Positions 45,889 to 60,001 of a DNA stretch of 64,000 nucleotides are shown one piece after another. Numbering within the stretch: the first letter of the stretch is position 1; each line of letters starts with the position of its first letter. The position numbers and the translations under genes were made by a program. The notes below the pieces were generated by a model. The model made no database searches and was not told where the DNA came from. It saw nothing but the letters and a program-made list of their open reading frames with translations. The stretch comes from Microbacterium suwonense (GTDB lineage Bacteria; Actinomycetota; Actinomycetes; Actinomycetales; Microbacteriaceae): assembly GCF_030296555.1 (NCBI RefSeq), contig NZ_AP027728.1, positions 2,976,001 to 3,040,000 on the forward strand, read 5' to 3'.

Positions 45889-46296
45889 TCAGGCCGCCAG
45901 CCAGAGCCCTTTCCGGTCGGTGGTGATGCGCAGTCCCGCAGCGACGGTCTCGTCGTCGCCGATACGCGCGCCCCGGGCGATGCGGGCCCCCGCTCCGACC
46001 TCGGTGCGCACGCCGATGTGAGCGTCTGCGCCGATCACCGCGCCCTGCCCGACATGCGCGTGCGCGTCGATGTACGCGTTCTCGCCGATCACAGCATCCG
46101 ATTCGACCCATGCGCCGCGGACGATCCTCGCCCCGGCGCCGATCTTCGCCCCGGGTTCGACATAGGCCCCGGCTTCGATGAGCGCCTTGGGGTTCACCTT
46201 CGCGCCGTGCGCGACGAGGCCACGGCCGTTGGCGTGCTTGCGATACCGCAGCGTTCCGCCCCGCTCGTCCTCGATGTCGATGTAGTTCTTGCCCAC
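45889..46296 (-). CDS. Left-handed beta-helix (hexapeptide repeat) protein
   Basis: A 135-residue protein in which about ten consecutive six-residue turns are readable (AKVNPKALIEAGAYVEPGAKIGAGARIVRGAWVESDAVIGENAYI and on to IGVRTEVGAGARIARGARIG). This is the LbetaH fold of acyltransferases and of gamma-carbonic-anhydrase-like proteins, but no catalytic residues are recognisable and no transferase domain is attached. The first 35 residues (DIEDERGGTLRYRKHANGRG) form a separate N-terminal segment. Role unknown. Confidence 0.75.
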   Translation of the reverse strand: MGKNYIDIEDERGGTLRYRKHANGRGLVAHGAKVNPKALIEAGAYVEPGAKIGAGARIVRGAWVESDAVIGENAYIDAHAHVGQGAVIGADAHIGVRTEVGAGARIARGARIGDDETVAAGLRITTDRKGLWLAA

Positions 46297-46376
46297 GATC
46301 CCTCCCGTGTCCGGATACGTTCGGATATAACTACAACCACAGACGGTGAAAATTCATTCCCCGGTCGGGGTGAAGG

Positions 46377-47150
46377 TCAGTGCTGGCAGTTCGGACACCA
46401 GAATGTGACGCGCTCGCGGGTGGCGTCGGCGCCCAGTTCGCCGCGGCGGATCAGCGTTCCGCATCGACGGCAGGGGCGTCCCGCGCGGCCGTACACCCAG
46501 TCCGTCGCGCCGCGCCGGGCGTGGCCGGTGAACGTGCGATCGACGCGATCGCGGTTGGCGCGGATCGTGCGGACCCCGAGGTCGAGGAGCATAGCGACGT
46601 CGACATCCGTCACCGGCGTCTCGGGAAGGATTCCGCGCAGGAACAGTAGCTCTGCGGCGTACTCGTTGCCGAAACCGGCGACGTTGCGCTGGTCGAGCAG
46701 GGCGACATGGATGCTGCGGGTGTCGATGCTCAGACGCCGGACGGCCTCCCCGGCATCCCAGTCCTCGGCGAGCGGATCGGGTCCGAGGTGGCCGACCAGC
46801 TCCTGCTCGTCGCGGGTGGCGACGACCTTCACCTCGGCGAGGTCGACGCCGACGGCCTCCCGGGTTGCCGTGCCGACGATCGCGCGAACCTTGAAAGCCG
46901 GATGCCGCCACTTCTCGCCGGGCCGGTGCAGTCGCCAGGAACCGTCCATGCGCAGATGGGAATGCAGCGTGTGCTCGCCGATGCGCATCAGGATGTGCTT
47001 GCCGCGCGGTGCGACCTCGCGCACCGTCTCGCCGGTCAGATCGACGGTTGCGGCGCGGGGGACGCGCAGGTCGAATCGCGTGACGACCTGCCCCCGCAGC
47101 GCCTCATCGAGGCGGCGCGAGGTCTGGAAGACGGTGTCGCCCTCAGGCAT
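46377..47150 (-). CDS. nei: Fpg/Nei family DNA glycosylase (endonuclease VIII type)
   Basis: A 257-residue base-excision repair enzyme with the catalytic MPEGDT N-terminus (Pro2 nucleophile, Glu3), RGKHILMRIGEHTLHSHLRMDGSWRLH near residue 49, the helix-two-turn-helix QRNVAGFGNEYAAELLF near 154 and a C-terminal zinc finger CRRCGTLIRRG...FWCPNC. Its start overlaps the end of the EI24 gene by eight bases. The Nei2-type branch of actinobacteria is the best fit. Confidence 0.9.
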   Translation of the reverse strand: MPEGDTVFQTSRRLDEALRGQVVTRFDLRVPRAATVDLTGETVREVAPRGKHILMRIGEHTLHSHLRMDGSWRLHRPGEKWRHPAFKVRAIVGTATREAVGVDLAEVKVVATRDEQELVGHLGPDPLAEDWDAGEAVRRLSIDTRSIHVALLDQRNVAGFGNEYAAELLFLRGILPETPVTDVDVAMLLDLGVRTIRANRDRVDRTFTGHARRGATDWVYGRAGRPCRRCGTLIRRGELGADATRERVTFWCPNCQH

Positions 47151-47898
47151 GTGCGGTTCGCGGGGGAGGGGGATCGGCGAGCAGCTCGCGGGCGAGCAGG
47201 GTGGCGCCGGCGACGGCGGTGGGCATGATGAACACGGCGCCGAGGGGCACCATGAAGCACAGCTGCGTCGCGACGCCGAAACCCAGCAGGCGGGAGCGGC
47301 GCGTTGCGAGCAGGCGGGAGCGCTCGCGGCTGGGGACGTCGCGCGCGTTCAGCGCACGGCCGGTGAGCTCGCGGGCGAGGAGCCGCCCGGTGAGCAGCAC
47401 GCTGACCACTGCGGCGACGGGCGCACCGATGCCCGGTACCAGTCCGACGGCCAGCGCGAGGATCGCGACCAGGATGCCCAGCGCGACCAGACGGATGCTC
47501 TCGCCGAGCGCCACGCGCAGCCCGCCGTCGCCTTCGGGAACGTCTCCGCCCAAGTCCAGCTCGACTGCCCGCCAGATGCGCTGATAGAACGGGTCGCCGA
47601 TCAGCAGCGTGAGCGCGGTGAACACCACGCTGGCCAGTACGAGCGAGCCGATGACGATCACCACGCCCACCGCGATCCGAAGCGCGGTCTCCCATCCCGG
47701 ATCCCAGGAATCCGCGAACGGGGTGAGCCAGGCAGTGATCGACCCGAGCGAGAGCAGCAGCGGGATGATCGCCGCAGCCAGGATCATCAGCGCGATCAGC
47801 CCCGGGATGAGCCCCCGCAGCATCAGCCCCGGCATCCGCTTCCAGTAGCCGAAGCCGCGCCCCAGAAACCGGATGCCGGTGAGCAGCTCACTGATCAT
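47143..47898 (-). CDS. EI24/CysZ-like membrane protein
   Basis: A 251-residue protein with four to five membrane helices and the family pattern LTGIRFLGRGFGYWKRMPGLMLRGLIPGLIALMIL at the N-terminus, IGDPFYQRIWRAVELDLGG near residue 100 and AIGLVPGIGAP-like LAVGLVPGIGAPVAAVVSVLLTGRLLARELTGRALNARDVPSRERSRLLATRRSRLLGFG. CysZ relatives import sulfate; most actinobacterial EI24-domain proteins are uncharacterised. Overlaps nei. Confidence 0.82.
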   Translation of the reverse strand: MISELLTGIRFLGRGFGYWKRMPGLMLRGLIPGLIALMILAAAIIPLLLSLGSITAWLTPFADSWDPGWETALRIAVGVVIVIGSLVLASVVFTALTLLIGDPFYQRIWRAVELDLGGDVPEGDGGLRVALGESIRLVALGILVAILALAVGLVPGIGAPVAAVVSVLLTGRLLARELTGRALNARDVPSRERSRLLATRRSRLLGFGVATQLCFMVPLGAVFIMPTAVAGATLLARELLADPPPPRTAHA

Positions 47899-48071
47899 GA
47901 TGGCCAGACTATGGCAGGTCGCCTCAAGGAATCCCCGTGGGCGGGGTGTCGAGGCGCTCCCGCACCTGTATCAAAAGTGAGACGGTGTGAGTCATGGGAG
48001 AACTGGCCACGATGGCCGGATCACTCTCCGCTACGCCGAACATGGTGGCACTTCGCCCTGAGGCGGACTGC

Positions 48072-52652
<4,581 letters not shown>

Positions 52653-52735
52653 CCCTCCATCATGCGGCAGGCCGCCGACACCGGGACTCCCTCGCCGCCG
52701 GTGCGGCGCATCCCACGTCCGGATAGCGTGGTGTG

Positions 52736-53350
52736 ATGGACGACGCGGAGTTCGAGCGGCTGTACGGACGATGGGAACCTCGCACTCCGGACGACGTCCG
52801 CGACCTCTTCGACGACTACCCGGGCGTCTGGTGGGTCGCGGGCGGGTGGTCGCTGCAGGCCTTCACAGGCATCGAACGTCATCACGAGGACATCGATCCC
52901 GGCATCCTGCGCGATGAGCTGCCGCTGCTGCGTGCGCACGTGAAGGGGCGTCTGGACCTGTGGGGCGCCTCGTCGGGCGCGCTGAAGCCGGTCGCATCCG
53001 ACGACCCCGCCGACCTGCTGGAGGGATGCGGGCAGCTCTGGGCGCGCCGCAGCGCCGCAGAACCCTGGGAGTACGACATCCTGCTGGGGCCAGGAACCCG
53101 CCAGGAGTGGCAGTACAAACGGGACACCAGCATCCGGATGCCGATGCGCCGAGCGCTCTGGGAGCGGGACGGCATCCGCTACCTGCAGCCCGAGATCCAG
53201 CTGCTGTACAAGGCGAAGGGGCTGCGGGAGAAGGATCGGGCCGATTTCGACGCGACCCTGCCGTTCCTCGACGCGCGGCGCAGGGAGTGGCTGGCGGGTG
53301 TCCTCGAGCAGACACTGCCCCGGCATCCGTGGCTCGACCGGCTCAGCTGA
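52736..53350 (+). CDS. Nucleotidyltransferase-like protein (lincosamide/aminoglycoside type fold)
   Basis: A 204-residue protein. VWWVAGGWSLQAFTGIERHHEDIDPGI near residue 32 gives the G-G-W and D-I-D pattern of small minimal nucleotidyltransferases such as lincosamide adenylyltransferases, and a second region EYDILLGPGTRQEWQYKRDTSI could supply the third acidic residue. LQPEIQLLYKAKGLREKDRADFDATLPFLD matches the C-terminal helices of that group. Substrate unknown. The ATG is used over a GTG one codon upstream. It converges on an ABC-F resistance-type gene. Confidence 0.72.
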   Translation: MDDAEFERLYGRWEPRTPDDVRDLFDDYPGVWWVAGGWSLQAFTGIERHHEDIDPGILRDELPLLRAHVKGRLDLWGASSGALKPVASDDPADLLEGCGQLWARRSAAEPWEYDILLGPGTRQEWQYKRDTSIRMPMRRALWERDGIRYLQPEIQLLYKAKGLREKDRADFDATLPFLDARRREWLAGVLEQTLPRHPWLDRLS

Positions 53351-53436
53351 GGTGCGCGGGCATCGCCTCTCGACAATGTCGGAAGTGCGCCCGGCCGAAT
53401 ACGCCGCGCTCGCAGCGGACCCCGAGATCGGAGGCG

Positions 53437-55058
53437 TCACCCGACCTCGGACAGGCGGCCCTCTGCACTCAGCTCGAGGGTGAGGTCGAGTCCGAGGCGT
53501 TCCAGGAACACGTCGTCGTGGCTGACGACGAGCACCGCTCCGCGATACGCGCGCAGCGCCTGGACCAGCTGATCGACCGTGTCGAGATCGAGGTTGTTGG
53601 TCGGCTCGTCCAGCACCACGAGATGCGGAGCAGGATCCGCGAGCAGCAGCCTGGCCAGCGCGACGCGGAACCGCTCCTCCGGAGAGCGCGCTGACCGGGC
53701 GGTTCATCGTCTCCTCGGATCAGGAACCGGGCGAGCCGGTTGCGCAGCTCTTTGTCGGGCACGTGCGGTGCGGCGGAGGCGATGCTCGCCACCACCGAGG
53801 CGTTCTCGTCGAGCCCGTCCACGCGCTGAGAGAGGTAGCCGATCCGGTCGGTGTGCACACCGGAGTCGTGCACACCGGAGTCCTGCACGCCGGAGTCGTG
53901 CACGGAAGCCGTCACCAGCCGCCGTAGCAGGGTGGTCTTGCCGACCCCGTTGCGGCCGATCAGCGCGACCCGCTCCGGCCCCTGCACCATCCACGAGCGC
54001 TCGCCGTCCCCGATCGTCACGATTCGGCGTGACGATGACACACCCGGGTCGGGCAGCTCGATCCTCATGCTGTCATCGTCGCGCACGCGGTGACCGGCGG
54101 CGTCCAGCGCCTGCCGTGCGGCATCCTCCTTCTCCTCCACCTCGGTGCGCAGTTTTCCTGCCGAGACCTGCGCGGCCATCTTGCGTCCGTTGGCGACGAT
54201 CTTCGGCACCCGCTTCTCCTCAAACGCCTTGCGCCCCATCTTGGCGCGAGTGGCGAGCTTCGTCTCGGCCTCGATGCGCTGGCGCCTCTCCTTCTTCAGC
54301 GCTCGCTTCGCGTCGCGCTCGTCCTGCCGGGCGGCCTCCTGCTCGGCATCCAGCCACGCCCGCCACTGCGAGTACGGGCCCCCGAACACGCTCAGGCTGC
54401 TGCCGTACAGCTCGGCGGTGTCGTCCATCAGCTCCAGCAGTGCGATGTCGTGACTGACCACGATCAGAGCTCCCCGCCAGCTGCGGACCATCTCGGCCAG
54501 GCGCGCCCGCGCCTCGCGATCGAGATTGTTGGTCGGCTCATCGAGCAGGGTGATCGGTGCGCGGCGCAGACGGATGCCGGCGATCGCCACCAGCACGGAT
54601 TCGCCGCCGGACAGCTCGCCGACCGTGCGATCGAGGAACGAAGGATCGAGCCCCGCCTCGGCGAGCGAGGCCTCGGCCCTGGCCTCGATGTCCCAGTCGT
54701 CGCCGACGGCGTCGAAGTGCGCCGGGTCGACGTCTCCCGCGGCGATGGCGCGGACGGCGTCGAGAGGCCCCGCGACGCCGAGCAGGTCGGCGACGCGACG
54801 GTCGGTGTCGAGTGTGAGGCGCTGCGGCAGGTACGCGACGTCGTCGGTGCGGATGATCAGGCCCGATGTGGGCGCGAGCTCACCGGCGATCAGACGCAGC
54901 AGCGTGGATTTTCCGGCGCCGTTGCGCCCGACGAGCCCGGTGCGGCCGGATCCGAACGAGCCGGAGACGGCGTCGAGCGCGACCGATCCGTCCGGCCAGG
55001 TGAAGGTCAGCCGGTCGAGTGTGATGGTGGCGGTGGTGAAAGTGGTCGGTGTTGACAT
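53437..55058 (-). CDS. ABC-F family ATPase, frameshifted at 53709-53716 and 53672-53681
   Basis: A soluble twin-ATPase of the ABC-F type. First domain: LVGRNGAGKSTLLRLIAGEL near residue 40, TVGELSGGESVLVAIAGI and ITLLDEPTNNLDREARARL; linker with Arg/Lys-rich RALKKERRQRIEAETKLATRAKMGRKAFEEKRVPK near 260; second domain with LIGRNGVGKTTLLRRL near 372. After RFLIRG two 2-base losses (CG, then AG) break the frame; repair gives MNRPVSALSGGERFRVALARLLL and VLDEPTNNLDLDTVDQLVQALRAYRGAVLVVSHDDVFLERLGL to the stop. ABC-F proteins act on ribosomes; a tandem HDSGVQDSGVHDSGVH repeat sits in the second domain. Overlapping pairs with antibiotic resistance members. Confidence 0.82.
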
Positions 55059-55291
55059 GGGCGACTCCCGGAGTGTGCGGGTGCGCGGATGCCGACGGCC
55101 GCGGTGCCTGAGTCTCGCGGCGGGTCACGTCACGAAGGACGGAGGATGACCGGATGCCGGTGGAGCAGGACCTGCCCTGAACGAGCTCGGGCGAGCCGAA
55201 GTGAGGTCGTCGGATCAGCGCGTGGATGAGAACGCGGAGAGGCGACGATTCAGATCAAGGGACTTCCAGACACGGCGGACAGAACCCTGAG

Positions 55292-55321
55292 ACCCTATCC
55301 GCAGTGCGGTGGATCGCGCAA
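55292..55321 (-). promoter_or_regulatory. Candidate promoter with a 230-base leader for the ABC-F gene
   Basis: On the minus strand TTGCGC and TAGGGT are separated by 18 bases. Transcription would start about 230 bases before the ABC-F ATG. The 361-base gap 55059-55419 holds no gene I can support; it contains a seven-codon GTG ORF soon after the predicted start (VSGSPLI) and short GC-rich complementarities. Long leaders with tiny ORFs are common before antibiotic-induced ABC-F genes. Confidence 0.35.
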
Positions 55322-55419
55322 CCCGGGCGTGTCGCGATATCCGTCGTGCGGGGATGCTCGGCATCCGTTCCCGCCGTACCGTGGTGCTCCGGGATCGGCT
55401 GATCCTCAGCCGGTGACGC

Positions 55420-56073
55420 TCAATCGGCGATGCCGTCTTTCCACTGCGACAGGAACACGTTCACATCGGCCAGCTCCTGCTCGGAGATCGAATGCGTCAG
55501 CCCGGGATACACGCGTCCGGACAGCTCGGAGTGGCCCGGCAGCCATTGCGCCGTGTGGTCGATCAGGTTCGGAGGGATCACATCATCCCGATTGCCGCGT
55601 CCCCAGAACACCGGCGGCTTCTGCTCCTGCAGCACGGCATCGTTCGGCAGCTCGCCGAGCGCCGCATAGCCGCTCAGCGCCACGACCGCGTCGATCCGCT
55701 CCGGGGCGAGCCGCAGTGCCTGCAGCGACACCGCAGCACCCTGCGAGAAGCCCAGCAGGGCCACGGAGGGTGCATCGCCGACAGCCGCGTCGAGCCAGCG
55801 CAGCAGCGCCTCCGCGGCGAGCGTGATGCCCGAGGCATCCCGGGAGCTCAGCGAGTCGATCGCGTACCAGGAGCGGCCGGGCATCGGCCACGGCGGGGCG
55901 AGCGGAGCGGCGACGGATGCCACGGCGATGCCGTCCGGCAGGTAGGCGGCCAGCCCGAACAGGTCGTTCTCGTCGGCGCCGTAGCCGTGCAGCAGCACCA
56001 GCAGCGGAAGGCCTGTGCGCTCACCGGGAGTCCAGCGGGTCAGGCCGTCGTCGATCGTCAGCACGTCGTCCAT
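55420..56073 (-). CDS. Carboxylesterase/phospholipase-type alpha/beta hydrolase
   Basis: A 217-residue alpha/beta hydrolase of the phospholipase/carboxylesterase (Abhydrolase_2) family. Oxyanion region LLVLLHGYGADENDLFGLA near residue 25, nucleophile LLGFSQGAAVSLQ near 113, acid in GNRDDVIPP near 163 and His in PGLTHSISEQEL near 194. No signal peptide, so cytoplasmic. It is divergent from the Nudix-fold gene. Confidence 0.87.
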   Translation of the reverse strand: MDDVLTIDDGLTRWTPGERTGLPLLVLLHGYGADENDLFGLAAYLPDGIAVASVAAPLAPPWPMPGRSWYAIDSLSSRDASGITLAAEALLRWLDAAVGDAPSVALLGFSQGAAVSLQALRLAPERIDAVVALSGYAALGELPNDAVLQEQKPPVFWGRGNRDDVIPPNLIDHTAQWLPGHSELSGRVYPGLTHSISEQELADVNVFLSQWKDGIAD

Positions 56074-56152
56074 TCCTCCATCTTGCCTGCTGCGCGCTCA
56101 CGGGCTGGTGCCAGGGCAGGTCGATGTCGTCATCGCCTGGTAGAACAGACAC

Positions 56153-56740
56153 ATGGCGGTGCGCACTCCAGACCCTGACCCCGACGACGGCTTCGGGTTC
56201 GACGACGAGCCGTCTGCGAATGCCAATCCGGCCTGGCTGACGGACATCGAACTGGAACAGGCCCGGCGGCGTCTGCCCATGCTCTACGTCGAGGCCGTTC
56301 CGGTCATCACCGACGGCTCGGGACAGGTCACCTCGATCGGGGTGCTGCTGCGCTCCACGCCGCTCGGTGAGATCACCCGCACGCTGGTGTCGGGCCGGGT
56401 GCGCTACGGCGAGACCGTGCGCGATGCACTCTTCCGGCACATCGAGAACGATCTCGGCCCGATGGCGTTCCCGCTGCTGCCGGTGTCGCCGACGCCGTTC
56501 GCCGTGGCCGAGTACTTCCCCATCCCGGGAGTGAGCGCCTTCCACGACGACCGGCAGCATGCCGTCTCGCTCGTCTTCGTCGTCCCGGTCACCGGCACCT
56601 GCGAACCCCGTCAGGATGCGCTGGAGGTCACCTGGTTCTCGCCCGAGGAGGCGGCGTCCGACACCGTCTCGGCCGAGATGGAGGGCGGCCGCGGCACACT
56701 GCTGCGCCAAGCGCTCGCTCACCTCGGTCTGCTGCGCTGA
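56153..56740 (+). CDS. Nudix-fold protein with degenerate Nudix box (DUF4916-like)
   Basis: A 195-residue protein. The expected box is at about residues 83-105, GRVRYGETVRDALFRHIENDLGP, where REUXEE is replaced by RHIEND, so canonical metal binding is doubtful. The acidic N-terminus (PDPDPDDGFGFDDEP) is followed by PAWLTDIELEQARRRLPMLYVEAVPV. It resembles DUF4916 proteins, Nudix relatives without known activity. It lies 70 bases before the M3 peptidase gene on the same strand. Confidence 0.75.
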   Translation: MAVRTPDPDPDDGFGFDDEPSANANPAWLTDIELEQARRRLPMLYVEAVPVITDGSGQVTSIGVLLRSTPLGEITRTLVSGRVRYGETVRDALFRHIENDLGPMAFPLLPVSPTPFAVAEYFPIPGVSAFHDDRQHAVSLVFVVPVTGTCEPRQDALEVTWFSPEEAASDTVSAEMEGGRGTLLRQALAHLGLLR

Positions 56741-56809
56741 TCGGCATCCGCCGCCGACCTCTCGCCGACCAGCTCTCTGTCGGCGGCCGCTGACGCGTAG
56801 GCTCGTCGG

Positions 56810-58722
56810 GTGACCGACAACATCGTCTTCCCCACGGCATCCGGCGACTGGCTCGCCTTCGTCACCACCCGCGTCTCGGAGCGGCTCGGCCGCGTCGAAG
56901 AACTCGCCGATCGGCTCAAGGACGGCACCGCACGCACCACGATCGAGACCCTCAGCCTGTGGAACGAGCTGCAGATCGCACTGCGGCGCGCGCACAGCGA
57001 GTCCAGCGTGCTGTGCGAGGTGCATCCCGACGCCGAGGTGCGCGCCGCCGCCGAGAAGGGCGTCACCGACACGCAGGCCGTCGAATCGGCGCTGATGGCG
57101 GATGCCGCGCTCGCCGCCGTCTTCGCCGCGACGGATCCGGCTGGTCTCGACACGGACGCCGCGCGCGTGCGGGACCATCTGCTGCGCGACTTCCGCCGCG
57201 GTGGGGCGGATCGCGACGAAGCCACCCGGCAGAGGGCGCAGGAGCTGGCCGCCCGCGACAGCGAGCTGAGTCTGGCCTTCGCGCGGAACATCCGCGAGGG
57301 GCGTCGTGAGATCCGGGTCGCGCCGGAGGCTCTGGACGGGCTGCCCGAGGACTTCATCGCTCAGCATCCGATCGGCGAAGACGGACTGGTCGCGCTGTCG
57401 ACCGACAACCTCGACGTGATGGCCGTGGTCAGTTACGCCCGCGATCGCGCGACCCGCGTGGCCCTGCACCGGGCCCGTGCCGACCTCGCCTGGCCCGCGA
57501 ACGACCCCGTGCTCGCCGAGCTGCTCGACGTGCGCCAGCAGCGCGCCGACCTGCTCGGCTACGCCAGCTGGGCCGACTACGAGACCGAGACCCGGATGGC
57601 GGGCTCAGCGGCACGCATCGCCTCGTTCCTCGATGAGGTCGACGAGGCATCCCGCGCGGCATCCGATGCCGAGTATGAGCTGCTGCTCGCACGGCTGCGG
57701 CAGGAGATCCCGGATGCCGCCGAGGTCAGCACCGCCGACCAGTACTATCTGCTCACCCGCCTGCATGAGGAGCGCTTCGCCGTGGACTCGCAGGAGGTGC
57801 GCCGCCACCTGGACTTCGAGCGCGTGCTCGCCGGGCTCCTCGACACCACCGGTCGGCTGTTCGATATCGAGTACGTGCCGACGGACGATCCGGCCTGGCA
57901 CCAGGACGTGCGCTCCTACGACGTCGTGCGCGCGGGGAGCGGCTCGGCCGCATCCACCTCGATCTGCACCCGCGCGAGGGCAAGTTCAACCACGCCGCGT
58001 GCTTCCCGCTCGCGCCGGGGGTGCGCGGGCAGGTGCTGCCCGAGGCGGCGCTGGTGTGCAATTTCCCTCGCGGACTGATGGAGCACCGCGAGGTGCAGAC
58101 CTTCTTCCACGAGTTCGGGCATCTGGTGCACGACATCCTCGGCGGCGACCAGGAATGGGTCGAGTTCTCGGGCGTCGCCACCGAATGGGACTTCGTCGAG
58201 GCGCCCAGCCAGATGCTGGAGGAGTGGGTGTGGGATGCCGAGGTGCTGGCATCCTTCGCCACTGACGAGTCCGGCACGCCGATCCCTGCCGACCTGGTCG
58301 CCCGGATGCGCGAGGCCGACGCCTTCGGGCGCGCGCTGCTCGTGCGCATGCAGCTGGGCCACGCCCGCGTCTCATACCACCTGCACATGGACCGCCCGGC
58401 CGACATCGCCGCGGCATCCGACCACTGGTACGAGGTCTCCAGCCCCGTCGGCAAGCTCGAGGGTACGCACTCCTACGCGGCGTTCGGGCACCTCACCGAG
58501 TACGGCTCCTGCTACTACACCTACCAATGGAGCCTCGTGATCGCCCGCGACCTGCTCACGGGCTTCGCGGGGCTGATGGATCCGGCATCCGCCACCCGCT
58601 ACCGGCGCGAGATCCTCGAGCCCGGCGGCCGCCGCGACGCCGCCGACCTGGTCGAGGCGTTCCTCGGTCGCCCGTTCACAGTCGACGCATACCGCGAGTT
58701 CCTCGGCGAGCCCTCCTCCTGA
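56810..58722 (+). CDS. M3 family metallopeptidase (oligopeptidase), frameshifted at 57934-57937
   Basis: A 637-residue (repaired) zinc oligopeptidase. The catalytic motif is HEFGHLVHDIL near residue 432, with the glutamate of WDFVEAPSQMLEEWVW completing the zinc site, and YEVSSPVGKLEGTHSYAAFGHL further on. The N-terminal half (ELADRLKDGTARTTIETLSLWNEL, REIRVAPEALDGLPEDF) is the M3 helical part. Frame is lost after YDVVRAG; one added G in the G4 run restores RLGRIHLDLHPREGKFNHAACFPL. GTG start chosen from the conserved MTDNIVFP. Probable sequence error. Confidence 0.88.
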
Positions 58723-58766
58723 CCCGCCCTCTTCCTGACCCCGCCCTCTTCCTGCCCCGCCCTCTT

Positions 58767-58852
58767 CCGCCGAGACCCCTCATGGTTGCCGACACCCCTC
58801 CTGATTCGCGCGACTCAGGAGGGGTCTCGACGCTGGTGAGGGGTCTCGGCGG
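58767..58852. repeat. Nested inverted repeat, CCGAGACCCCTC family, copy 2
   Basis: CCGCCGAGACCCCTCA at 58767-58782 and TGAGGGGTCTCGGCGG at 58837-58852 form a perfect 16-base outer stem; an inner CACCCCTCCTGA/TCAGGAGGGGT stem brackets TTCGCGCGAC. The same nested sequence is at 14115-14198. It lies between the convergent M3 peptidase and threonine aldolase genes. Confidence 0.85.
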
Positions 58853-58904
58853 ACAGCGCCAGGGGAGAGCGCAGGGGGAGCGCAGGCAGGGGGAGCGCAG
58901 GGGG

Positions 58905-59971
58905 TCAGGTTGTGGTGAGGCGAGCGAGCTCGGCGACGAAGGCGTCGACGTCGGACTCCTGGGTGTCGAAGCTGCACATCCAGCGCACCTCATTGCGGGA
59001 GGCATCCCAGTCGTAGAAGCGGAAGCTCTCGCGAAGCCGGTCGGCGATGCCGTCGGGCAGCGTCGCGAAGACGCCGTTGGCCTGGGTCGGCTGGGTGAAC
59101 CCGACACCGCGGATGCTGCCATCGGCGAGCCCGGCCTCGACCGCGTTGCGCAGACGCTGCGCCATGGCATTCGAATGACGTGCATTGCGCAGCCACAGGT
59201 CGCCCTCCAGCAGTGCGATCAGCTGTGCGGACACGAAGCGCATCTTCGAGGACAGCTGCATGTTGTATTTGCGGCTGTAGATCAGGCCGTCCGATGCCTC
59301 GGGGTTCAGCACGACGACGGCCTCGCCGAGCATGGCGCCGTTCTTGGTGCCGCCGAAGCTGAGCACGTCGACGCCGGCGTCACGGGTGAAGGCGCGCAGC
59401 GGCAGATCGAGGGCGGCTGCGGCGTTGGAGATGCGGGCGCCGTCCACGTGCAGCTTCATGCCGCGCTCATGGGCGTGGTCGGCCAGGGCCGTGATCTCCT
59501 CGGCAGTGTAGAGCGTGCCGAGCTCGGTGGACTGCGTGATCGAGACCACCAGTGGCTGCGCCCTGTGCTCGTCTCCCCAGCCCCACGCCTCGCGGTCCAC
59601 CAGCTCGGGGGTGAGCTTGCCGTCGTCGGTCGGCACGGTCAGCAGTTTGAAGCCGCCGATGCGCTCCGGGGCGCCGCCCTCGTCGACATGGATGTGCGCG
59701 GTGGATGCCGAGATCACGGCCCCCAGCGCGGCAGCATCGACTGCAGTGCGGTGACGTTGGCCCCGGTGCCGTTGAAGACCGGGAACGCCTGCACACCCTC
59801 GCCGAAGTGCTGCGCGAAGATCTGCTGCAGTCGCTCGGTGTAGGCATCCTCGCCGTAGGCGATCTGGTGGCCCTCGTTGGCTGCGGCGATGGCCGCGAGC
59901 ACCTCGGGATGGATGCCGGAGTAGTTGTCGGATGCGAAGCCGCGGACGGCGGTGTCATGCAGAGTGCTCAC
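58905..59971 (-). CDS. Threonine aldolase (beta-eliminating lyase family), frameshifted at 59720-59724
   Basis: PLP enzyme cleaving threonine or allo-threonine to glycine and acetaldehyde. N-terminal part: GFASDNYSGIHPEVLAAIAAANEGHQIAYGEDAYTERL and FPVFNGTGANVTALQSMLP; one added C in the C5 run continues the frame into ISASTAHIHVDEGGAPERIGGFKL. Then KLHVDGARISNAAAALDL with the PLP Asp and VDVLSFGGTKNGAMLGEAVV with the Schiff-base Lys. Repaired length is 355 residues. Probable sequence error. Confidence 0.87.
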
Positions 59972-60001
59972 GAAGACAGCCTAGTTTTCGGTCGGAATCG
60001 G

